NCBI GenBank assembly: GCA_900555735.1
Contig: USMI01000050.1
Location: forward strand, 1-11,372
DNA from: an uncultured Eubacteriales bacterium
GTDB taxonomy: Bacteria; Bacillota; Clostridia; Oscillospirales; Oscillospiraceae
DNA length: 11,372 bases
Direction: 5' to 3'
The position numbers and the translations under genes were made by a program. Positions 6,948 to 11,372 of the stretch are shown here, in pieces. Below the pieces are notes generated by a model. The model saw only the letters and a list, made by a program, of their open reading frames with translations. It was not told the origin of the DNA and ran no database searches. Positions within the stretch are counted from its first letter, which is position 1; the number at the start of each line of letters is the position of its first letter.

Positions 6948-7397
6948 ATGTTTGATCTGATCACTACGGCCTATGCCGAATCCGGTACCTCCACCGCTGC
7001 TGGCGGCGGTATGTCCTCCATCCTGATGATTGTCGTCATGCTGGCGATCTTCTACTTCCTGCTGATCCGCCCCGAGAACAAGCGGAAGAAGCAGGCCGAG
7101 GAGATGCGCAGCTCCCTGAAGAAGGGTGACTGGCTGACCACCATCGGCGGCGTGTATGGCCGTGTTGTCTCCATTACCGATCGTACCGTGGTCATCGAGA
7201 CCAGCGAGGATCGCGTCCGCATCGAGTTCCTGAAGTCCGCGATCGGTCAGGTCGGCACTCTGGACGAGCAGGCTGCCGCTATGCAGCGCGGCGGCAAGAA
7301 GGCCAAGAAGGAAGAAGCGCCCGCTGAAGTGGAAGCTCCCAAGGCTGAGTCTCCCGTTGAGGAGACCAAGGTCGAGGAAACCAAGACCGAGGAATAA
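6948..7397 (+). CDS. yajC: Preprotein translocase subunit YajC
   Basis: YajC is a small single-pass membrane protein that associates with SecDF and SecYEG and aids protein export, though it is dispensable in many bacteria. This 149-residue copy has a short N-terminus, a membrane helix at about 22-40 ending in FYFLLIRPENKRKKQ (the family hallmark RPxxKRxK), and a cytoplasmic KOW-like domain at 55-104 with LKKGDWLTTIGGVYGRV. Residues 115-149 are an added low-complexity charged tail, lysine-rich and then built from PAE/VEETK-like units; YajC is often only 85-110 residues. It has AAAGGAG as ribosome site, a private promoter and a strong terminator. The position after queA-tgt matches B. subtilis and many other bacteria. 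Confidence 0.95.
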   Translation: MFDLITTAYAESGTSTAAGGGMSSILMIVVMLAIFYFLLIRPENKRKKQAEEMRSSLKKGDWLTTIGGVYGRVVSITDRTVVIETSEDRVRIEFLKSAIGQVGTLDEQAAAMQRGGKKAKKEEAPAEVEAPKAESPVEETKVEETKTEE

Positions 7398-7408
7398 AGC
7401 TGTCTGAA

Positions 7409-7446
7409 AAATATATCCGCACGTCGTAGGCGTGCGGATATTTTTT
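7409..7446 (+). terminator. Terminator after yajC
   Basis: An 11-base perfect stem (7413-7423 with 7431-7441) with loop TCGTAGG is followed by six T. It begins 15 bases after the yajC stop and should end the queA-tgt-yajC transcripts. Confidence 0.92.
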
Positions 7447-7512
7447 GCGCCTTTGGCAGCCATAAATAGCGCCCCGTGAGAATATAGTGTCAACAGAATA
7501 GGAGGGAACAAT

Positions 7513-7944
7513 ATGGCATTGGGAAAGCTGTTGGGCAAACGAACGTGGCTGGGTCTTGGTGTGGCGGTGGTATTTCTGCTGCTTGGCATCATGCTGGGTT
7601 CACTGCTGATCATAAGGGGTACGCTGCCGCCGGCTATGATGACGGGATGGGTCTGCGGTACCTGTGCGTTGGCGGCCCTGCTGGGAGGATGCATAGCAGG
7701 GAAGGGAAGCGGTGAACCGCTGCTTCCGTTGATGGTAGCGCTGCTGCTGTACGGGATGCTGTGGATCGCGGCGCTGAGTACATCTGCCCCCATCACATTT
7801 GCCGCTGACGGATGGTGGATCACCGGCTGCGAGTGGGGCGGTGGACTGTTGTCCTGTGCGCTGTGCAGGGGCAAGAAGCGGAAGAAACGGGCGAAGTATC
7901 CTGCAAAAACAGCAGTAAAGCGGCGAAAGCGTGCGGTGACATAA
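7513..7944 (+). CDS. TIGR04086-type (YrzE-like) membrane protein
   Basis: The 143-residue protein is very hydrophobic, with four likely membrane helices at about 11-34, 43-62, 71-90 and 100-117, and a strongly basic C-terminal tail (about 119-140). Length, hydrophobic profile and position right after yajC match the TIGR04086 family (B. subtilis YrzE), whose function is unknown. I recognise it mainly by context and architecture, because the family is poorly conserved in sequence. A perfect AGGAGG precedes the ATG. The yajC terminator lies upstream, and I see only a TATAGT -10-like box at 7483-7488 without a matching -35, so its promoter may use another sigma factor or depend on read-through. 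Confidence 0.7.
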   Translation: MALGKLLGKRTWLGLGVAVVFLLLGIMLGSLLIIRGTLPPAMMTGWVCGTCALAALLGGCIAGKGSGEPLLPLMVALLLYGMLWIAALSTSAPITFAADGWWITGCEWGGGLLSCALCRGKKRKKRAKYPAKTAVKRRKRAVT

Positions 7945-8120
7945 TGCCGTCAATGGTAAAAATCACGAAATTCTCCTTCTAGCCAATATTTTTACGAAAA
8001 TGCAGAAGAAATGTACTTGATACAGGGGAAAAGTACGGTTTTTCAATATGTGGTGCTGAATTTGCAACACCGCACCATATATGGCTGTAAAACAGACGGA
8101 TGAACGCCCAGTATACAAAG

Positions 8121-8156
8121 TTAACATAATGCTGTTTACATAATATTTTGACATAA
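8121..8156. repeat. Three direct copies of TTNACATAA resembling Xer half-sites
   Basis: TTAACATAA (8121-8129), TTTACATAA (8135-8143) and TTGACATAA (8148-8156) start 14 and 13 bases apart. On the minus strand they read TTATGTTAA, TTATGTAAA and TTATGTCAA. The first two equal, from memory, the XerD-binding arms of the E. coli and B. subtilis dif sites. The right-hand partner arm of a normal dif site is not evident. They lie upstream of the spoIIM-xerD promoter and could be regulator boxes. Confidence 0.5.
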
Positions 8157-8188
8157 GTAACAAAAATAAAAGAAATCACGGAAAGTTC

Positions 8189-8217
8189 TTGCGAATCAGC
8201 GGAATTTGCCCTATATT
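8189..8217 (+). promoter_or_regulatory. Possible promoter of spoIIM-xerD
   Basis: TTGCGA (8189-8194), 17 bases, and TATATT (8212-8217) form a sigma-A-like promoter about 70 bases upstream of the spoIIM start. spoIIM is controlled by mother-cell sigma-E in B. subtilis. A partial sigma-E-like pair, TTCTATT and CATAGACT (8258-8265), also exists 14 bases apart, but its start point would fall in the ribosome site. Confidence 0.5.
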
Positions 8218-8287
8218 ATTTATGGTAACCAAAGGCTTCTATTTGCCCTGCTTGTCTCATAGACTGGAGCGAGGTGAGTGGAGAGCC

Positions 8288-8893
8288 ATGAAAATGCGAA
8301 AGGTCTTACATGGAGCACAGGCGTCTCGACCGCATATCCTGCGTTTGCTGACGCTGTGTGCCTTTTTTGCGGTTGGGATCGTTGCCGGTCAGCTTATCGG
8401 CCCGATGGCCCTGCGTGATAGCGGCAGCGAGCTGACGGAATATCTGCAGAGCTACGCCGGGATAGCGGCTGAGATCACCGCTGAGCCGGTGTCCGTGCTG
8501 CGAGTGCTTGCTGCGTATTTCCGGGTGCCGTTGTTGCTGCTGCTGTTGGGCTTTTGCACGTTTGGCGCCGTTCTGATCCCTGTGGTTTGCGCGGTACAGG
8601 GGTTTCTGCTGTCCTTTGCCGTCAGTTGTTTTGCCGCGGCGTTCGGCAGCGGAGGGCTTTCGCTGACGCTGGCCGCCTTTGGTGTTCGTGCTGCCATACT
8701 GCTGCCGTGTGCATTGGTGATCGCCCAATGGGCTTTTGACCGGACAGTCAGCCGCCTGCAAGGAGAGAAGGCGGCTACGGGCGGCGGACAGAGGCGCCTT
8801 TTTGTGTGTTTTGCATTGCTGCTGACCGGCGCGGTGCTGGAATTGGCCGTCGTGCCGAGGCTGATCGCCTTGGCACTGGGCAGCGGATCTTGA
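8288..8893 (+). CDS. spoIIM: Stage II sporulation protein M
   Basis: SpoIIM is an integral membrane protein of the mother cell that works with SpoIID and SpoIIP in the DMP complex, remodelling septal peptidoglycan so the mother cell can engulf the forespore. From ATG 8288 the protein is 201 residues (214 in B. subtilis) with five predicted membrane helices at about 19-38, 79-98, 100-119, 126-148 and 169-190, the expected number. SELTEYLQSY at 47-56 resembles the short amphipathic stretch after the first helix of SpoIIM, and RVPLLLLLLGF...GAVLIP at 79-97 fits the core of the family. GAGGTGAG about nine bases upstream supports this start over an upstream in-frame one. It precedes xerD by 17 bases, and spoIIM next to xerD is common in Firmicutes. 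Sequence similarity is moderate, so the call leans partly on order and topology. Confidence 0.82.
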   Translation: MKMRKVLHGAQASRPHILRLLTLCAFFAVGIVAGQLIGPMALRDSGSELTEYLQSYAGIAAEITAEPVSVLRVLAAYFRVPLLLLLLGFCTFGAVLIPVVCAVQGFLLSFAVSCFAAAFGSGGLSLTLAAFGVRAAILLPCALVIAQWAFDRTVSRLQGEKAATGGGQRRLFVCFALLLTGAVLELAVVPRLIALALGSGS

Positions 8894-8910
8894 GAGAGGA
8901 GGAAGCGTAT

Positions 8911-9795
8911 ATGGCAGATCATATTGCGAATTATTGCCGCTATCTGACGGAAGAGAAGCATGCCCAGACCAATACGCTGAACTCCTACGCCCGTGATCTG
9001 AACCAGTTCCAAAGCTGGCTTTTGAGCGAGGGTATCACCGACCTGCGAAGGGTCAAAAAGGAAAATGTCAGCAATTACCTGCAATATATGAGCAGTAAAG
9101 GAAAATCACCTGCCACCATTACACGCTCCACGGCCTCCATTCGTTCCTTCTATAACTATTTGATGCAGGCTGGACTGGTGAAAACCAATCCGGCAAAGGC
9201 GGTGACCTCCGCAAAGGTGGAGCGAAAATGTCCGGAGATACTGACCAATAAGGAAGTGGAGTTGTTTCTGGAGCAGCCCAAGTGCGTGGATGAAAAGGGC
9301 TTCCGGGATCATGCCATGCTGGAGTTGCTGTACGCCACCGGTATCCGTGTCTCGGAGCTGATCGGGCTGAACGTGACAGATGTGAACCTGACGGTGGGCT
9401 TTATCCGCTGCACCAGTCACGGCAAGGAGCGCATTATACCGCTGTATGCCGCAGCAGTCAAGGCGCTGCGGGAATACATAGAGAGCATCCGGCCCCGCAT
9501 CATCGCCGACGAGAACGAGCCGGCGCTGTTTGTCAACATGAACGGTGAACGCATGAGCCGTCAGGGCTTTTGGAAGATCATCAAGTACTATCAGGAGAAG
9601 GCGGAGATCAGCAAGGATATCACGCCCCACACGCTGCGTCACAGCTTCGCGGTGCATTTGCTGGAGAACGGTGCTGACCTGCGCTCCATTCAGGAGATGC
9701 TGGGGCATGCGGATATCTCCTCCACCCAGATATACACCCATGTGATCCAGAAGCAGCTGAAAGATGTCTACAACAAAGCGCACCCCAGAGCGTAA
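8911..9795 (+). CDS. xerD: Site-specific tyrosine recombinase XerD
   Basis: XerD and its partner resolve chromosome dimers at the dif site near the terminus, aided by the septal translocase. The 294-residue protein (298 in E. coli) has an N-terminal SAM-like core-binding domain at about 1-85 and the catalytic domain after 105. All catalytic residues are present: R146 in ATGIRVSEL, K172 in HGKERIIPL, H240 and R243 in HTLRHS, H266 in LGHADIS and the nucleophile Y275 in STQIYTHV. GAGGAGG lies about nine bases before ATG 8911, which sets the start over a longer in-frame extension. The gene follows spoIIM by 17 bases and ends at a strong terminator. Codon use is like its host neighbours. It is convergent with the interrupted sigG but shows no sign of belonging to the foreign element there. 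Confidence 0.95.
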   Translation: MADHIANYCRYLTEEKHAQTNTLNSYARDLNQFQSWLLSEGITDLRRVKKENVSNYLQYMSSKGKSPATITRSTASIRSFYNYLMQAGLVKTNPAKAVTSAKVERKCPEILTNKEVELFLEQPKCVDEKGFRDHAMLELLYATGIRVSELIGLNVTDVNLTVGFIRCTSHGKERIIPLYAAAVKALREYIESIRPRIIADENEPALFVNMNGERMSRQGFWKIIKYYQEKAEISKDITPHTLRHSFAVHLLENGADLRSIQEMLGHADISSTQIYTHVIQKQLKDVYNKAHPRA

Positions 9796-9832
9796 ACAAA
9801 ACCTCCGGCTTAACCGGAGGTTTTGTTTATTT
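9794..9832. terminator. Two-way terminator between xerD and sigG
   Basis: A perfect 15-base stem (9794-9808 with 9814-9828) with loop CTTAA starts at the xerD stop. Its A-rich and T-rich arms put U-rich ends on both strands, so it can also stop transcripts from the convergent sigG, ~100 bases away. The 9829-9926 stretch otherwise holds no gene I can support. Confidence 0.9.
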
Positions 9833-9926
9833 CTCTTGAGATTCATTTACTCCCCAAGGGGATGATCTCGATATAGGAGCCGTCTGGATACAGACTACAG
9901 CATAGACCGTAGAGCTTTTAGGACTT

Positions 9927-10412
9927 CTACATTTCCCGCTTGATGCAGGCGATAGCGCCCTTTTCCAATCGGCTCACCTGCGCTTGGGAGATACCGATCT
10001 CAGCGGAGACCTCCATCTGCGTCTTACCCTGACAGAACCGCAGCGCCAGAATGTTCCGCTGCCTCTCGTCCAACCGGGCGATGGCGTCCTTTAGGCTGAG
10101 CTGCTCCAGCCAGTGCTCATCACTGTTGGCATTGTCCTTCACCTGATCCATCACGCATACGTTGTCACCCGCGTCGGAGTACACTGGTTCATACAGGCTG
10201 ACGGGGTCCACGATGGCGTCCATGGCCATGACGACCTCCTCACGGGGGATGCCCAGCTGGGCGGCAATCTGCTCCACCGTAGGCTCCCGCTGGTTCTGGG
10301 ACATCAGCTGCTCCCGCGCCTGCAGAACGTGGTACGCGGTATCCCTCATACTGCGGCTGACGCGGATGGCGCTGTTGTCCCGCAGATAACGCCGGATCTC
10401 GCCGATGATCAT
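9927..10412 (-). CDS. sigG: Forespore sigma factor SigG, C-terminal part only (gene interrupted)
   Basis: The 161 residues match the C-terminal two thirds of sigma-G, which drives late forespore genes during sporulation; full SigG is about 257 residues. MIIGEIRRYLRDN (1-13) and IRVSRSMRDTAY (16-27) cover regions 2.4-3, and REPTVEQIAAQLGIP (42-56) and DAIVDPVSLYEPVY (65-78) region 3. GKTQMEVSAEIGISQAQVSRLEK (129-151) is the helix-turn-helix of region 4.2 that reads the -35 box. YLRDN, VSLYEP and KTQMEV favour SigG over SigF. About 95 N-terminal residues holding regions 1.2-2.3 are missing. The ATG at 10412 is an internal methionine: it has no ribosome site, the preceding in-frame codons still read VP, then similarity stops, and an in-frame stop follows some 50 bases further up. 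No N-terminal half is found in any frame nearby, so the rest was displaced by the adjoining foreign DNA. Confidence 0.92.
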   Translation of the reverse strand: MIIGEIRRYLRDNSAIRVSRSMRDTAYHVLQAREQLMSQNQREPTVEQIAAQLGIPREEVVMAMDAIVDPVSLYEPVYSDAGDNVCVMDQVKDNANSDEHWLEQLSLKDAIARLDERQRNILALRFCQGKTQMEVSAEIGISQAQVSRLEKGAIACIKREM

Positions 10413-10472
10413 TGGGACTATTGAGACAGGGTGAAATAACTCAAAAGTTAATTTTTCAGAGGATTTTCATAC

Positions 10473-11117
10473 ATGAAAAACAAAACTAATATGTTACAAA
10501 ACGAGGCATTTACCGTTATTTTGAACTATTTTGAAAACAAATCAGAAGAAGTTGAACAAAGTGACGAACTCTGCACAGCGCTTCGTGTTTTGGAAAAAAT
10601 TAGGAGAAATAATGAAACTTTAGGGTGGAAACAGCTTGGAGCTATTTCAGCCGTCGAGCGATACATTGAAAAAACGGGGGGTAATTCTCCGAGAATGTAC
10701 GAGATTCCGGAAGATAAACAGCTTCCGGGTGCGAGGGCATTTCGTGCAATTTTTGGAATGCCGGTACATAAGTGGCTTCTTGAAAATTATCCAGAATATA
10801 CAAAAACTTCCTCGAATCAATATTTTTACGGAGGAACCCGCTATAGTAGCGTCGAAGAAGTTCAAAATGTTTTCGTGGAAGAGTATCTTAAATTGAAGCC
10901 GCTTGGTCAAGATGACTTCAATCGAAGGAAGGCAAAAACTGTTCCTACGTGGAATTCAATGTCGGCTCTGCTTAATCTGACTTCTTGGAGTACCTTGATT
11001 GATAAGCTGGGCTTGCCCCGCTACGGACAGAAACCAAAGATAAAACCGAGGGTCACATATATGAATATCTCCGTCTCTGATGAAGAGAGTACATCTTCCG
11101 ATGGTGTCGATGTATGA
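10473..11117 (+). CDS. Putative DNA-binding repeat protein of the inserted element
   Basis: The 214-residue protein has no recognisable enzymatic domain. Residues 62-109 hold a repeat-like unit, SPRMYEIPEDKQLP...FRAIFG...KWLLENYPEY. Residues 148-182 hold a second, weaker unit with VPTWNSMSALLNLTSWSTLIDKLGL. The pattern P-x-x-x-E/M-L...LP...F/W-G/S...WL resembles homing-endonuclease-associated repeats (HNH_repeat type), small helical DNA-binding units; this is recognition by pattern, not alignment. The C-terminus (200-214) is acidic and serine-rich. AGAGGA lies nine bases before ATG 10473. Codons are strongly AT-rich, unlike all genes at 204-10412. The stop overlaps the next gene's start as ATGA, so the two are translationally coupled and likely work together. 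Its closeness to the sigG junction suggests a role in the element's excision, maintenance or control, which is inference. Confidence 0.6.
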   Translation: MKNKTNMLQNEAFTVILNYFENKSEEVEQSDELCTALRVLEKIRRNNETLGWKQLGAISAVERYIEKTGGNSPRMYEIPEDKQLPGARAFRAIFGMPVHKWLLENYPEYTKTSSNQYFYGGTRYSSVEEVQNVFVEEYLKLKPLGQDDFNRRKAKTVPTWNSMSALLNLTSWSTLIDKLGLPRYGQKPKIKPRVTYMNISVSDEESTSSDGVDV

Positions 11118-11372
11118 GCAAAAAGAAAACAAGATGGAACACAAGGCTCATGCATAAGCGGCTTGATGCATTCGTAACTAAGAATCATCGTATTCCGACC
11201 AGACGGGAATTAAAAGCGCACAATGGATTACCTGCACCATATATAATTGAGAAGTTCGGTAAGAAGAACTATCGGCTGTGGCTTCAGGCGAGGTATCCTG
11301 AGTACGTTTGTGAAAACTGGCAGCTCGACCTTTTGGCAAAGCGTCAGGTATCACGGCGGCGTTGGATTGCAC
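11114..11372 (+). CDS. Second repeat protein of the inserted element, 3' end outside the window
   Basis: The open frame from ATG 11114 runs off the window after 86 codons. The N-terminus is very basic (MSKKKTRWNTRLMHKR). Residues 26-64 repeat the unit seen in the preceding protein: RIPTRRELKAHNGLP, then EKFGKKNYRLWLQARYPEY. Spacing of LP, FG, WL and YPEY is nearly the same in both proteins, so they are paralogues. The RIPTRREL...LP...FG...L form is closer to the HNH-associated repeat pattern than the first protein. A basic stretch at 75-84 follows. A nuclease or recombinase domain could come later in the protein, but nothing of it is visible. The start overlaps the previous stop by ATGA. Confidence 0.6.
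   Translation, partial: MSKKKTRWNTRLMHKRLDAFVTKNHRIPTRRELKAHNGLPAPYIIEKFGKKNYRLWLQARYPEYVCENWQLDLLAKRQVSRRRWIA

Larger units (their letters stand above)
7945..8287. other. 343-base AT-rich intergenic region with hairpins and repeats
   Basis: No credible gene is present. GTACTT (8013-8018) and AAGTAC (8031-8036) form a small hairpin followed by GGTTTTTC, a possible weak terminator for the membrane-protein gene. A second inverted repeat pairs 8046-8056 with 8072-8080, with a two-base bulge and a 15-base loop. Three copies of TTNACATAA follow at 8121-8156 and a sigma-A-like promoter at 8189-8217. The region is clearly more AT-rich than its flanks. Confidence 0.6.
10419..11372. mobile_element. 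End of an inserted element interrupting sigG (continues beyond window)
   Basis: At about 10413-10420 the sequence changes from GC-rich host DNA inside sigG to AT-rich DNA whose genes run on the opposite strand and use A/T-ending codons. The boundary is placed where SigG similarity ends (conserved VPM kept, the TYA before it lost). A short inverted repeat, TTGAG (10421-10425) and CTCAA (10440-10444), lies just inside. No transposase or recombinase is visible in the 950 bases shown; it would be expected farther in or at the other end. It could be an integrative element, a prophage or a skin-like element. The exact boundary and target duplication cannot be read from one end. Confidence 0.72.

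Noticed and set aside
7963..8179. Two 66-residue minus-strand open frames in the AT-rich gap
   Set aside because: They overlap each other in different frames, lack good ribosome sites and cover the repeats and hairpins.
8242..8265. Sigma-E promoter (TTCTATT, 14 bases, CATAGACT) for spoIIM
   Set aside because: The -10 is good but the -35 matches in only five of seven bases, and the start point would fall inside the ribosome site. I kept the sigma-A-like pair as the main candidate.
8911..9795. XerD as the integrase of the element in sigG
   Set aside because: It has host-like codon use, sits in the common spoIIM-xerD order, is closed off by a terminator and lies outside the boundary at ~10419. 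It looks like the housekeeping Xer recombinase.
9835..9915. Short minus-strand frame ending LYPDGSYIEIIPLGSK between sigG and the terminator
   Set aside because: It has no start codon, is bounded by a stop within ~25 codons and has no ribosome site; at most a gene remnant.
10413..10472. An intein or in-frame intron-encoded insertion in sigG
   Set aside because: The frame upstream of the SigG methionine stays open for only about 17 codons and then hits a stop, and there is no intein C-terminal HN motif before the SigG residues.

Overview
The window looks like a chromosomal segment of a spore-forming, moderately GC-rich clostridial Firmicute. An Oscillospiraceae-type gut anaerobe is the best guess. 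The reasons are AGGAGG-type ribosome binding sites, sigma-A promoters with 17-base spacers, the sporulation genes spoIIM and sigG, a phosphotransbutyrylase-type acyltransferase, and the Firmicute gene order queA-tgt-yajC followed by a TIGR04086 membrane protein. The genus is inference.

Layout. 1-46 is the 5' part of a tRNA-Arg(ACG) gene on the minus strand. 204-797 (+) encodes a DivIVA-like coiled-coil protein and ends at a two-way terminator shared with asnA. 867-4282 holds three minus-strand metabolic genes: asnA (ammonia-dependent asparagine synthetase), a class I aminotransferase and a ptb-like phosphate acyltransferase. Each has its own clear promoter. From the divergent control region at 4283-4501 a plus-strand group begins: queA, a 58-residue membrane protein, tgt and yajC (queuosine tRNA modification plus the translocase accessory subunit), then a TIGR04086 membrane protein. 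A 343-base AT-rich gap carries hairpins and three spaced copies of TTNACATAA. It is followed by spoIIM and xerD, which form one unit closed by a strong terminator at 9794-9828.

The right end is the unusual part. 9927-10412 (-) encodes a near-perfect C-terminal 161 residues of the forespore sigma factor SigG. The first ~95 residues are absent, and the similarity stops abruptly just upstream of the VPMIIGEIRRYLRD motif. From about 10419 the sequence becomes AT-rich and carries two overlapping plus-strand genes of foreign character. These encode paralogous proteins that resemble homing-endonuclease-associated repeat (HNH-repeat) proteins. The simplest reading is that a mobile element interrupts sigG at nearly the place where skin interrupts sigK in Bacillus subtilis. 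Because SigG is needed to make spores, this may be a developmentally excised, skin-like element. Its far end and its recombinase lie outside the window.
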